DNA from: Salvia splendens
Taxonomy: Eukaryota; Streptophyta; Magnoliopsida; Lamiales; Lamiaceae
NCBI RefSeq assembly: GCF_004379255.2
Contig: NC_056052.1
Location: 7,564,001 to 7,628,000, forward strand
Direction of reading: 5' to 3'
DNA length: 64,000 bases
The position numbers and the translations under genes were made by a program. This document shows positions 1-11,010 of this stretch, piece after piece; position 1 is the first letter of the stretch; every line of letters begins with the position of its first letter. Below the pieces are notes generated by a model, which was not told where the DNA came from, did no database searches, and saw only the letters and a program-made list of their open reading frames with translations.

Positions 1-389
1 GGGGTAGCACAGTTGGCAACGGAGGGGTAGATCTTACTGCAATGAGCATGAGTTTGATCCCACTACTGCAGTGTAGTTGCTTCCATCTCTCAGGCACAAG
101 TGTGAGGCCTTGGGAGATGGACTTCTGGCAGCCAGTGGGTTAAGGCCTCCCCCTTAACGGGCTACTGCGTACCTTGATTGAACCCCCTCACATGATGTCG
201 GGCCGCAGGGTGGAGGCCCCTAAGGCGATTTCTCTCAGACACAAATGTGAGGCCTTGGAAGATGGACTCCTGGCAGCCAGTGGGTTAAGACCCCCCTTAA
301 CGGACTACTGCATATCTTGATTGAACCCCCTCACATAATGTCGAACCGGAGTGTGGGGACCGGCAAGGCGATGAAATCCCCTTTTTTTG
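1..389 (+). mobile_element. tRNA-derived SINE with duplicated body
   Basis: Bases 5-16 (TAGCACAGTTGG) match the Pol III box A consensus TRGYNNARNNGG exactly. Bases 51-61 (AGTTTGATCCC) match box B at 9 of 11 positions, at normal tRNA spacing. The body that follows (from about 86) is repeated from 231 with a 145-base period, and the unit ends near a run of seven T at about 383. A tRNA-like head with a short T-rich tail fits plant Au-like SINEs. The element may begin before the window. The family assignment is inferred from the layout only. Confidence 0.6.
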
Positions 390-1580
390 CCCGAATGAAT
401 ACTAAAGTATTCAATACATGTGAATGTGAATACATGCATTGTTACTGAAAGAAAATAAAAATATTAAAAGTCAACAATTCTTTAAATGCAAAAATTTAAT
501 TAAATCTATAACTTGCGCTGCCTTTAAAAAATTAATATATTTATTTGTCAAATTAAAAAAAATTGGATAGACGATGGACTGCAATACATGAGTACATCAG
601 TTGTAAACTTATTATACTACTGTCTACTCTAATAAATATTGCAAAATTCATTCAAACTTGCATATTGCTGCAATTTCGACTATCCACGTGCATATGTCAA
701 AGATATACTTCACCTATATATATATACGTTAAAATTGATTCAATATTTAATTTCAATGTGATGTTTACAAAATCAAATTGAAGAATACGAACAATTCCCT
801 CTATATTCCCTTTTCTTTTGTAGTTAGTGTCAAAACGAGGGTTAAATGAATTGACTTTTTTGTAATAGATGATGAATGCCATTGATTAAGCTAAAAAATA
901 TTATGATCTGCACATACAAAATTTGAATCATAACAATAACTTAAAGCAAGAGTTAAAACACAATTACCATAACCTATTTAAAACACCATTTTTATGATAT
1001 TACCGTTACTCTACAACCTCCTCAGCTAAATGATGCAGTAGTAATATTTCAAAAACTTTTATATGAAAATTGATTGAATATTACCTTAAAACAAAAAGTT
1101 GTGATCGACCTCTTCCATCAAGCTTGATTACCTTAAATACAGTTTGATTTATTTAAGATCCACAAGATAAGATGTTCATTAATCTATAAATTTATCATTC
1201 ATGACCAGAATGACTAGAAACTATTAATAATTAACACCTTTCTATCTTTTAACTATTCATAATATACAAGATAATCACTGAAATCCTTCCAATAGAAACT
1301 TAACTAATCTATGATTGATAATACTTTTAGCTCTAAGACTAATAATTTCAATCATTCAATCGCAAATGTTATGTACCAATCAGTCAAGTACAAATATTTG
1401 TATCTTAAAAAAAATCTTTTTTATAAAATTACATTAGCATACGAAGCAAAAAACGAATCTTTGGTTCAAATTTCTCCTACATAATGATTCTGTATCTTAT
1501 CTATTTAAGTTAATTTTTTATATAAAAAACACTAATTAAGATTTAAATCTTCAATTAACCTAATTTTGGTGTGCAAAATT
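390..1580. other. AT-rich intergenic DNA upstream of the first gene
   Basis: I see no gene, RNA or clear transposon end here. The sequence is strongly AT-rich with short runs of A and T and only very short open frames on either strand. Its last part should hold the distal promoter of the gene that starts at 1825, but I cannot name a specific site. Confidence 0.5.
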
Positions 1581-1616
1581 TAGCTGAAATGCGATGAAAA
1601 CGCAGAGACACCACAT

Positions 1617-1755
1617 TTCTCTCTCTCTCTCTCTCTCTCTCTTTCTGCATAACCAACCAACCCACACCACCAATCCTACTATTTTACCATTTTTTTTCCA
1701 CCATTTTCAAACGCACTACACCTCTCTCTCTCTCCCCCTCTCTCTACCTCCATAG
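1617..1755 (+). promoter_or_regulatory. CT-repeat 5' leader / Y-patch region
   Basis: A near-perfect CT microsatellite runs from about 1617 to 1642, and a second CT-rich block lies at about 1722-1748, both just upstream of the start codon at 1825. Pyrimidine-rich patches are common at plant core promoters and 5' UTRs, so the transcription start is probably close to this block. No convincing TATA box was seen. Confidence 0.45.
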
Positions 1756-1824
1756 AGATTCCGATTCGGTGAGAGAGAGAATCGTTAATTCGAGCCCTCA
1801 ATCAATTTTCCCAACTAAACAATC

Positions 1825-3177
1825 ATGCCTTCAGGCGCCAAGAAGCGAAAAGCTGCTAAGAAAAAGCAGGGAGCTCAGCCCAACAGCAACAATCCCAATC
1901 CGTCCCTTGCTGCTTCCACTCAAGGTATAAAAATCCGAGCTTTATTTCGAAAAAGATTGTTTTTTTATTTGTTTATTTGAAGCCACACAGTCCCATGTGC
2001 GTTAAAGTTAGTTTGTGGGGCTTGATTTGTGTTTTTTGGATTGATTTCTCTATAAATCTGTGTCAATTCATAGTGTGGCCATTCAATTGTATGATTTGGG
2101 GATATTTGATGCAAAGGGTTTTTGTGAGCATTTTTCTTATTTTTATGCTGCAAATGCTTTTGGGGGAAAGTGATCTGGGGATTGATTCGTAGTTGTATTG
2201 GTTGTGTTGTGAGATTTCTGATTGTTTAATTGGAATGTAAGTCTTGGTTTGGATTTGTTTATCTGATTTGAATCGTTTTGGGTGATTTCGAATATGCTAG
2301 ATGTGAAGCACGAAGACGATAGGCAGAGTGACGTAGGCGAGGCTAGCTCGACCACATCTAACCCGAGTCACCACGACCTTCTGACCGAGGGCGAAGAGGA
2401 GAAGGTCCAGAATAGGGAGAATGCTCCTCCGGTGGAGGGTGTGAAAATTGAGGGGAACAACGCTGTCCCAATCGAAAGAGAATTCAAGACTGGGGAAGAA
2501 TTCCCTGAAAAGTTTGAGCATGAGGAAACCGAGAGGAAATCATATGATGGAGGGTCATCCGGGAGCTCAAGATGTAGCAGCCGAAGCAGCTCGGATGATG
2601 AGTCTCACGGTGTTAAGAGGAGCCATGCTGTGATTGACACTGTGCCTGCCATCTCTATTGGCGAGGCAAGTGAGGCTGTTGTGGATTGTGTGCCACCTGT
2701 TGTCTCGGATAAGGTTTTATTGTTGAGCGAAAGTATGAAAGTGAACACAAGCTCCCCATCTGGATCTAAAGAAAGTGGAGAGAAAAAGGGCTCAGTTGAA
2801 GAGCAAGTTGGAGGTTCCGAAACTTTCTATGACGCAGAAGCAACCACTCCTTTTGCTGAGTATGTTGGGGTGGCTTCTGATCTGAAGACATCAGTGGAAG
2901 AAACTCGTGAACGGTTAAGTCTGTCATACAATGCTCCTATTGCTACTCATGATAATGGAGCGGATCTTGAAAAAGATTCAGGAGTTACAGAGGTGCTGTC
3001 TCTGTTTTCATCAGTGTTTGCAAATTCAACTTTTTAATGGTAAAATTATCTTATTTTTTGCACTCGTTTGATGTCTTTTTGCAGTCGTTGCTGGTTCCCC
3101 CTCCTCGTCCCGTGCAAACGACATCATGGAAGGGTTGCTGTGGACTATTTGAACTGTTCACAGGGTCAGATAGATAA
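1825..3177 (+). CDS. plant protein of unknown function, three exons, 294 residues
   Basis: I read exons at 1825-1924, 2301-2992 and 3085-3177. Both introns are GT-AG (376 and 92 bases), and the phases join without a break (the first is phase 1, giving a GAT codon; the second is phase 0). The protein starts with a lysine-rich basic tract (MPSGAKKRKAAKKKQG), which could act in nuclear targeting. A long acidic, Ser/Glu-rich and probably disordered middle follows (roughly residues 34-264). The C-terminus carries VPPPRPVQTTSWKGCCGLFE, which I recognise as a conserved ending of a plant-only family without assigned function. Exon 2 alone is open, but it lacks the natural start and end, so the spliced model is preferred. 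It is the only intact-looking host protein gene in the window. CT-rich sequence precedes it. Bases 2312-2340 recur exactly at 39421-39449. Confidence 0.85.
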
Positions 3178-4092
3178 TTTATGGTTCGTAAAAGGAAACC
3201 CTTTATCAATCTTTAATTGCTCTTCAAAATATGTTCCACAGCATGGATTGAATATGGAACTCTCTATATATTTTTTTCTCAGTAACACACAACTCGTTTA
3301 AAAAGTGTCATACCATATAGTGTTTACTGATTAATGGATGGTATGCATTATCTAGAAATATATTTAGATTTTATTTGTGCATCGCCTATTGAGATTTGAT
3401 TTTGTTGATAAGTATCATGTGCTAGCTGGATTTGGAAGGCTTCTTGCTGTCGTTTTGTGTTGATTGTTGGCTGACTCGTGTTGCTTGCACTTCGCATTAT
3501 GACAAAAAATTACCAGATTGTGAAAACTCATCGTATGATAATGATACAACAAAACAAAAACACGCTTCGTTTCAATCTCTTTTTTCACAAAATGACTCTT
3601 TGCTTTGGTTTATGTGTTCCAAATCTCTTCATCTTATGGTTGCAGAAATTAGAGCATGGAGAATACCCTTTTGCTTATGCATCGCTAGGAGAGACTTTCC
3701 TGCAGGAGCTGTTCGTGAGCACGCCTCTTAGACTCTAAGCGTTACAAAGAAGGTGATCACGAACTGAAGTCTCACTAGTGTTTTTGGCATTACTCGAAAG
3801 GAGTGCTATAAACCAGCCTGGTGTGGGTACAAGTTTTTTCCTTTGTTTTCGCAGCGGATAGATAAGTTTTTCTTGTTGACGATTTCTTGGCCCAGTTTGG
3901 TATTTGCTTGAGGAACCTTTGTAGTTGTGAAACTTGAAAAAGTGTAGCGTTTTTTCATCTTGTTCGAGTCTCTGAAGTTATCAGATTTCTGACTCTTTTG
4001 TTATGGTGAATACTAAATAATGGTGTAAACGACTTGTTATAATTATTGACAATCTATACTTGTTAGTATAATGTGGTTTTTTAACAAATTAA
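3178..4092 (+). other. probable 3' UTR and downstream flank of the first gene
   Basis: No convincing coding sequence continues after the TAA at 3175-3177. A pyrimidine stretch ending in GCAG at about 3646-3649 could be a 3' splice site, so an intron in the 3' UTR or an alternative last exon is possible. The open frames at 3432-3738 look like chance. A poly(A) site near 4010-4050 is plausible but unproven. Confidence 0.4.
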
Positions 4093-4330
4093 TACTCTCT
4101 CTGTCCCATAAAAATATAGGCATGTGATATGACACGAGAATTAAGATAAAATTGATAAAGTAAGAGAAAATTGGTAAAGTAAGAGAGATGAGAGGAATGA
4201 TAGTTAAAGTAGTGTTAGTGGATGATGTGACTCATTATTATTAATGATTAAATTGTGGTATAAGTTCTAAATAACTTGCTTTATGGGGATAATAAATTGG
4301 GATAACGTTCCATAAATAGAAATATTACCA
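4093..4330. mobile_element. degenerate Stowaway-like MITE
   Basis: The left end reads TACTCTCTCTGTCCC, a close variant of the Stowaway terminal repeat TACTCCCTCCGTCC. Typical internal A-rich text with repeated AAAGTAAGAGA-like words follows. The right end is too eroded to place exactly. Confidence 0.45.
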
Positions 4331-4488
4331 ACTTTGAGAAAAATTTGGTATTTCCCACAATCTTTTAACTTGGTGTATAAAATCACCAACTCTGTGGATG
4401 GTGCGAATTTCTCACAATGTTAATTTCTGGCCATCGGAATGATGACGTGTTGAGTATTAAATTGAAAAAACCATGCCACATATATTTA

Positions 4489-6353
4489 GAGCACCCACAA
4501 CCATGCTCTTGCCTGCGAGCACGGTTGTGGGCCAGACTCAACTTTTTCTGTCTGCTCTCTGGCAAGAGCACAACACCCACAGCTGTGCTCTTCCTCAAGG
4601 ACGAGCACAGTTCAATTTAAAATTCAATTAAACAAAAACATTTCCATAAAATTAAAATTCATTAAAAAACCACAATAAATATTACAAATTACAAATAAAA
4701 TAAAAAAGACATAATTAAAATCCTAAAAATTAAAAATTACATAATTAAAATACAAAAAATACCTAAAATAAAAAATTACAGAATTAAACTCCTAAAAATT
4801 AAAAATTACATAATTAAAAGCTAAAAATACTCCCGTGGATGACTAATCATCCGGCGGCACTACCCCCAATTGTCTTTGGAGGCCCAATATCATGGCATCG
4901 TGCGATCGAAGTTGCGAGGGGGTCATAGTGGACCTATCGGCCATATTGAGTTGGGCCAAAAGCTGCCACAACTAGTTGGTGGGGGGTGGAGGTGGCGCAT
5001 ATGGAACGGGAACGGGAGCGGGAACATGAGCATCGGCGGTTGCAGCCGCGGCTCGACGGCGGTTGGCAGCCGCCTTCTTCCTTCCTTGCGGTCGGCGTTG
5101 GGAACCGCTCGGGCCGGCGTCGGGGCTACCCAAGTTAGCTCCGGCGAGTTGGTTAGCCACTTCTTCGAAGCCGGCGTCGGATAGGGATACCGACCTTGAC
5201 CGTTTGGAGGAGCCGCTAGAGGAGGATGTTACGCCTCCCATATACTTCGGGTGCGTCCGCGTCTCCTGCCAAACGTTGAGGTACTTGAACGACTTGTAGT
5301 TCATGGATTGGTAGGTGCTCAATGCGGCAGTGATGATGTCGACCTCGCTCCGGCCGCTCCCCGCATTCCGCTCATCCTGGAGGAAATAGCCATTGAATTT
5401 GCCAATTTCATTGTTGGCTCGGTAGATGGCGCTGCGCACCATACTCTCGTTGCGCTCGATTGTTCCCGGCGGCCGGTTTTCATTGTACCGGCGAGCGATG
5501 CGCCACCAAAAGTGATCGCCGGATTGGTTCTTGCCAACCACCGGATCTTCGGAGATTTCCAAGTACGCCGTGAACAATTTATCCATCTCCGCCGGAGTGT
5601 ACGGTGTGCGGACACCGCGCGTAGGAGTAGTCGGAGTTTGGGAGGGGGGAGTCGGGCTAGGCTCCGGTGTCCACCCGTATCGCCCTTCGGGGGCACCTTG
5701 GTCGTCAATTGGGTATGGCCGGTAGCCACCCGGAATGCCCGAACTTTGGGTTTGAGGAAGGGCCGAATATTCCATTTCCGGACTAGGAAACGGTTGTGAA
5801 CCGAACCATTCGGGGTTCCAACCGTGGGAGGGCGGGGGGTCATTGCCTTGACCGGACATTGTTATGTTGTAGGAGTGGAAGAAAGATTGAGAATAGATAT
5901 GAGAGAATGAAGATGAGAATGAGAATGAGAATGGGAATGGAAATTAGAGAGTGTAGATGAGAATTGTGTAGTGTGGAGTGAATTTTTGAGTGTGAAAGTG
6001 GTATTTATAGATGAAAATATGTATTTTTGGGGGAAAAAAAATAATTTTTTTTTAAAAATGATGGAAAACGGTAAAAAATGGATATATTTTTTTTGGGAAG
6101 TGAAAATTTTTTTTATTATTTTTAATCGGGTTTTTAAATTAAAAACTAATTTTTAATTAAAAATAATAATAATAATTCAAAGGCAACGGCTATGCCGTTG
6201 CCCAATCGCGTGCCGCCACGTCAGCTGCTTGCTGGCACAGACGTGCTCGATGCATCGAGCAGCGCCGTGCCAGCGGCGCGAGCGCATCGGCGGTGGAGCT
6301 CGTCCTTGCCAGCGGCACGGACGGACGTCGTCCGTACACCGTTGCAAATGCTC
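4489..6353 (-). mobile_element. PIF/Harbinger-type element carrying only the Myb-like ORF
   Basis: The element starts GAGCACCCACAACC and ends with the imperfect inverted copy GTTGCAAATGCTC. It is flanked on both sides by TTA (4486-4488 and 6354-6356), the usual Harbinger target duplication. Both subterminal regions hold GC-rich palindromic words in an AT-rich background. Only one coding region lies inside, on the minus strand, and no DDE transposase is present. It is therefore probably non-autonomous and dependent on a transposase elsewhere. Total length is 1,865 bases. Confidence 0.75.
4843..5859 (-). pseudogene. Harbinger ORF1-type Myb/trihelix-like protein with an internal stop
   Basis: From ATG at 5857-5859 the frame runs 295 codons to TAG at 4972-4974, then stays open in the same frame for about 42 more codons to TAG at 4843-4845. 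Residues 1-80 are Pro/Gly-rich. Residues about 85-205 form the SANT/Myb-like domain, with WWRIARRYNENRP and the conserved KFNGYFLQD and SFKYLNVWQ blocks. This domain is typical of plant proteins often mis-named 'glutathione S-transferase T3-like' or NAM-associated. In Harbinger transposons ORF1 partners the transposase for nuclear import and DNA binding. The stretch after the internal stop (NMADRSTMT, then QLGVVPPDD) looks like the family C-terminus, so the stop is probably a mutation within the gene. A TATA-like box lies at 6002-6009 (minus strand). Confidence 0.7.
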
Positions 6354-6356
6354 TTA

Positions 6357-6620
6357 TATTTTCCATGGATGAATTATTTCAGCTCCCTCTTGGGACATGG
6401 GAATAAGACAAAAAAAGGTAAATTTTCGTTTTCTTTAAATCGAGACTGGATACGATTCTGAAATGGGATCAGATATCGGGTATGAGATTTCAGATTTTTT
6501 AGGTTTGGATACCCGAAAATTTCAGGTCAGATATCCACGGATACCTGTTTGGACAACCATAGTGCAAGTGAAACGCGATGAATGACTTTGATATAAAATT
6601 AAACAAACATAATTGATTAA
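6357..6620. other. intergenic stretch without a recognised feature
   Basis: Ordinary AT-rich sequence with several GGATAC/GATATC-like words around 6447-6545. I see no gene, RNA or element end. Confidence 0.35.
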
Positions 6621-6690
6621 TACTCCATCTGTTCCATAGTAATGGAGACATTTCTTTTCGGCACGGAATTTAAGTGGAACGGAGGGAGTA
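6621..6690. mobile_element. 70-base miniature Stowaway MITE
   Basis: It starts TACTCCATCTGTTCC and ends GGAACGGAGGGAGTA. The end is the reverse complement of TACTCCCTCCGTTCC, so the terminal repeats match at 13 of 15 positions, with TA at each edge. It is unusually short and is little more than two ends. Confidence 0.7.
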
Positions 6691-6747
6691 GTACATAGTA
6701 GTACATGAGTACGCATAAAATTATTCTTCTAATTTTTAATAGAGTAA

Positions 6748-6917
6748 GGGCCAAATGTGGTCCTAAACATATGAAGATTTTACGATTTTGAATTATTGCA
6801 TTATAATTATATTTTGAATTATTGCATCCCATACATTTAAACTCGAGCCGGATTCAGTCGAAAATAGACGGAGCCGCAAAAAACAAACGGTCAACGTCTT
6901 TTAAGCTGATTTTGACC
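6748..6917. mobile_element. short MITE of a GGGCCAAA...TTTTGACC family
   Basis: It begins GGGCCAAATGTGGTCCTAAA and ends TTTTGACC. An inverted relative lies at 39452-39604. The two share the first 25 or so bases and a central block around TTTTGAATTATTGCATCCC. The superfamily is not recognised. Confidence 0.5.
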
Positions 6918-6965
6918 AAATTAAGCATTTTGATTATATTTTTTAAATATTTCAAAAATAAAAAT

Positions 6966-7216
6966 TACTCCCTCACAAAAAACAGTCTCATTTGTGGCAA
7001 CACGAGTTTTAATGAGAATTTGATAAAGTAAGGTAGAAGGAGAAAAAGTAGGTAAATTAAGATAGAGATATGGAGAAAAAAAGGGTAAAGTATGAGAGAG
7101 TGGAGAAATAATGGGTAAAGTTGAGAGGAAAACTTTCCATTTTTAAAAATGAGACTATTTTTTGTGGACATCCCAAAATGACAAAATAAGACTATTTTTC
7201 GTAGACGGAGGGAGTA
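6966..7216. mobile_element. Stowaway MITE
   Basis: The left end TACTCCCTCACAAAAAACAG and the right end, ending GACGGAGGGAGTA, are imperfect inverted repeats. The similarity extends inward (AGTCTCATT versus AGTCTTATT), and TA flanks each side. Length is 251 bases with no coding capacity. Such MITEs are moved by mariner-type transposases, and two mariner copies lie in this window. Confidence 0.7.
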
Positions 7217-7362
7217 TTATTCTAAAATTAATAAAGTAAATAGAAGATGCATTCATTCTCAAAACCATTTTTCACTTTTATTTGTCATTTACTTTATTCC
7301 TCATTCAGCCTCGCCGAAAAACGAAGAACCTTAGTTATTGAAGTGGCTCAAGTTCGTCTGCT

Positions 7363-7391
7363 ATGGAGCGTTCGACCTACAACAAAGGGTC
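7363..7391 (+). pseudogene. 5' stub of a gene remnant split by Gypsy element 1
   Basis: A short open stretch from ATG at 7363 reaches the GGGTC duplicated by Gypsy element 1 (7387-7391) and resumes after the element at 21009. It reads only a few codons further before a stop, so the frame is not maintained into the zinc-finger part. Its link to the segment at 21009-21345 rests on position. Alone it would not be called. Confidence 0.3.
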
Positions 7392-8881
7392 TGATAAGGC
7401 TAATTTCATGCATAGGTCTAGGGGTTGAATTAATACAATTATAGGGTCTAACACATGTTTTAAGCCAGGTGTGCAAAAGGATTCGCCAGGTCGAGGAACA
7501 AAGAAGATGAATTACAAGGACCATGCAAATATGGCGAATAAGTGAGCAAATTCGGAGGAAAATGACTAGACGGAGGGATCGTGAAACTGAAGGGCAGAAT
7601 GGAGATTTCTGCGAAGGTTTCTAGAAGATCCTACCGCATCTATATAAGGAAGAGAGCATGCAATGCTCGGGGACTTTTGGCACTTAGGCCTCTGGTTCTT
7701 AGCTCACACACTTCTGCATACTTAGGGGATTTTTGGAGTTTCGAAGGGGGTTGCGTTTGTCGTCACTGTTGCTTTCAAATTCTCGACATATGTGGTGTAA
7801 TACCGTCCTTGCAGAGGGCGAAGAAACAATTTCCCATTTTTATTTTAGTAATTGCTGAAGATTTCACCGAGCTTCGCCGTTCGAAGCTCGGCTCTATTTT
7901 TTCAGTTAAATTTCCGTAGTTTATGCAATTTCTATTTACTGTATTTGAGCTGCTATTGAGTTTTGGTTATGGATGTTCATTATTTTGAGTTTGTTGTGAT
8001 TACTGAGTTGGATGTTTGAGTTTCGTGTAGGTTGCTGAGTTTGGGTGGAATCGTTGGAATCTGGTGTTGATCGAAGTAGATCTGGGTGAATCGGAAACTA
8101 TGGAGTTGATTTTGGTTGATGTTGGGTTCGGTTTGCTTGGATCCAGAGTGGATTGAGTTTCCGACGTTGGATCTGAAGAGTGATTAAGATTTATGCCTAG
8201 CTTTCGTGTTTTCATTTCATTTCGCCTAGTAAACGTAGATCTGTTTTATTTCCGGTTGTTTGCAAGTTTCCGACGTCCAAATTTTTACATTTTGTTCAAA
8301 TCCCGGTATGTGCTCTGTTTTCTTCTTCTTCTTCGTGTTTGATTCAGTTGAAGTTAAGCATATCATTGTTAGTTAGGTTCATAGTTTGTTAGTTGCAGCC
8401 TTTCTCCGTACTTGATATTTCTGGAAGTTGGTCCCCACTTCTATTTGCATTCTGTTTAGCTAAAGTTGGTAATTATTTGCTTGGTCTAGGAAGTAAGTTC
8501 AAAATTACGTAGATCTAAGGATGTTCGATGTCTGCATGCTGTTTACAGTTTACTAGGTCTAGTGTTTAATTTCGTGCTTAGGTCTAGAAGTAGTTATATC
8601 TCAACCCAAATTTGCGTGGCAGCAGCCGTTTTCTAACAAAAAATCTCTAGATGCTTTCTTACGTGTCCATCTTCGTGGGATCGACCCCTTGCTTCTCTAT
8701 ACTAGTCTATAGTATAACGGGTTGAGGGATCTTTGAAACGCGAGAGTTTGTGTGTCCATCGACAGAGTCTTCCGCGTCACCTTGAGTTCCTAGACCTAGT
8801 GTTTAGTGGATTCATTGGACTTGGCAGCTCGATCTAGAAGTTTATTATACACACACTCACACTAACGACAAGCGTGCTTCA
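7392..8881 (+). repeat. 5' LTR of Gypsy element 1
   Basis: 1,490 bases, from TGATAAGG to TTCA. A TATA box (TATATAA, 7641-7647) marks the likely Pol II promoter, with transcription starting some 30 bases downstream. A perfect 10-base-pair inverted repeat (arms CCGAGCTTCG and CGAAGCTCGG, about 7871-7895) is followed by a T run. Near the 3' end lies GTGGGATCGACCCC (about 8677-8690), shared with the other LTR families in this window. Confidence 0.9.
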
Positions 8882-8883
8882 AA

Positions 8884-8901
8884 TGGCGCCGTTGCCGGGG
8901 A
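8884..8901 (+). other. primer binding site, tRNA-Asp type
   Basis: TGGCGCCGTTGCCGGGGA starts two bases after the LTR end and is complementary to the 3' end of plant tRNA-Asp (ending GGCGCCA). This primer is usual for Athila-type Gypsy elements. Confidence 0.85.
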
Positions 8902-8986
8902 TGGAAGGCGTAATTTGTGATTGTGTTTAGAGAATTTTGGTGTACATAGTTCTTAATTTTACTTTCTTTTCCTTTATTTTAAGTTT

Positions 8987-10888
8987 ATGAGCAAAGACTC
9001 ACGGTTTGGACACTGTGGTGACTCATCTGAGTGGAGGAACGAGCAGTTTATTTGGCAAGTCAAGAACACAGCATCTACGGTCACCACCACATCGGGTTTA
9101 TCAACAGGAGATCCATTTCCGTTTGGTTCAGAAAGCGACGAGAGTTGGAGTTCGTCAGGAAGGGAGGATCCCAAATCATCTTCAGAGACAGATACAGAAG
9201 AGGCAGAAATAGGAGACATGGCACACGTGGTCGATCCAGATCCGGAGATTGGTTCGCTCACGACCCATCTCGATGGTGAGGCAGCCCAAGCTATAGTGAT
9301 GAATCCGCGCCAGAGGGCCATTGAGATCAAGACGAATGTGCTCGGCATTCTGCCAACATTCTCTGGGCGTAGGAATGAGTGCCCGTACGAGTTCTTAAAT
9401 GAATTCAGCAAATTGTGTAGCATTAAGAAGAGGCCAAATGATGCAACGGAGGAGGACTATCGCCTGCGCGCGGTTCCTTTTACCTTGAAGGGGGAAGTCA
9501 ACATGTGGTTATTGAGGTTACCCCCAGATTCTGTTCGCACATGGAGGGACTTTAAATTGGAGTTCCTAGATTATTTCTTCCCTTCCAACAAGACAAATGC
9601 TCTGAAGAAAGAGATAGTGGAGTACAAGCAGGATTACGACGAGTAGTTGAGCCAATATTGGTTGCGATTCAAGGGTTTGCTGTACGCCTGCCCGAATCAC
9701 AAAATGATCGAGGCAGATATTTATTATTTGTTCTATGAAGTAGCAAACCCCGAGTCGAAGGATTTGATGAACTGCTCGAGCGGGGAAAATTTTACGAAGA
9801 AGAGGGGTAGCGAGGCAAGAGAGATTCTGGGAAAGTTGATAGAGGCTAAAAAGGCATACGACAGCCCGAGGAATGTTATGTGGAGAGGATCAGCAAATGC
9901 CCTGAGGGAGCAGGATGACGAGAGAGTCGAGGCACGAATAGATAGGCTCGAGAAAGCATTGTTGAATGCAATAGAGAAAACCACTCCGCCAGCTGCACAA
10001 GTGAAGGATAAATCTCCAGGTCCAGGAGAAATTCCAACATAGGAGTATTATGATCCTCACGTAGGAGATTACCAGACCCAGGCTAATGCGATGGGAAGTT
10101 GGAACCCCGATGGGAGTTGGAACCCCGGAAGACAGAGGGATGCACCGTGGAGAAACCATCCCAATTTTAGATTGCCTGACAACGATCCGAACCAGCCACC
10201 TCCACAACAGAACACTCAGTTGACGCATCAACCAGAAAGACAGACTAATTGGTCTGGGAGAAATCAGGAGGAGCAAAACGGTTGGAGCAACCGAAACCAG
10301 GGAGATCACTCTAATTGGGGGAACATGAATCAGAATCAGGGGAACTCTTATGTGCCGCCACATCAAAGGAATTACACCGGGAATTATCAAAATCCTCAAC
10401 CTACCTACCAGGGGAATCAAGGTCCGGGAAATCAGTATAACAACAATTTAGGAGGTCAAGGAAACTTCCGCCAGAATCAAAGAAGTGGTCCACATCTGGG
10501 TCCAGGACCAAGTGCAGGACAATCTAATCCTAAACCACCAAGGAATCTAAATGATATGGTACATGATTTAGTCAGTTCTCAACAGCATATGCAGAACAAC
10601 TTGCAGTCCAACAATGACATGGTGCATAAGCTCCAGGATGCTCAATTAGAACAGAAGGCAGCAATGGATATGTTGGCAAAGCAAATGTCCCAGATCGCTA
10701 CATCCTTGAGCAAGATGCGAGGAAAAGAAGGGAAGATCCCTGCCTCAGTAAGGCCGCCAGACAGAGCTAACATCAGTCAGATTACTTTACGATCTGGTCG
10801 AATATATGAAGGTCCAGCGATGAGGAAGGAGGAAGAAACGCCTTCCGTGAAGGACAATGTAAGGAAGGATCTAACTCTTGAGTCCTAG
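8987..10888 (+). pseudogene. gag of Gypsy element 1, interrupted by stops
   Basis: The frame opens with ATG at 8987. It carries the plant retrotransposon gag core ([20 protein letters not shown], then [18 protein letters not shown]), which forms the virus-like particle. A long Asn/Gln-rich tail with repeated NQG words follows. In-frame stops occur at 9644-9646, 10040-10042 and 10886-10888. The stop at 10040 is readily explained by C-to-T change of CAG; the first is not. The homologous part of element 2 is open throughout. The reading frame changes between about 10890 and 11010, where pol continues in another frame. Confidence 0.85.
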
Positions 10889-11010
10889 AATTTGGAAGCA
10901 GGGGGTTCTAGGAATATAGATGACCTTCAGGAAGGTAATTTGTAGAAACCTTTACCAAGTATGGCTGAGCCATTTTTTTCCTAGACCCAGAGCCGGAAGT
11001 AGAGAATGAG

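Noticed and set aside
1..75. Functional tRNA gene
   Set aside because: Box A and box B are present but box B has two mismatches, no clover-leaf is evident, and a SINE body with T tail follows.
3432..3738. Small overlapping frames downstream of the first gene as separate genes
   Set aside because: They lie in the expected 3' UTR, overlap one another in different frames and match no family I know.
5251..5799. 182-codon plus-strand frame
   Set aside because: It is the antisense shadow of the Harbinger Myb-like ORF, whose minus-strand translation shows a recognised domain and a TATA-like box.
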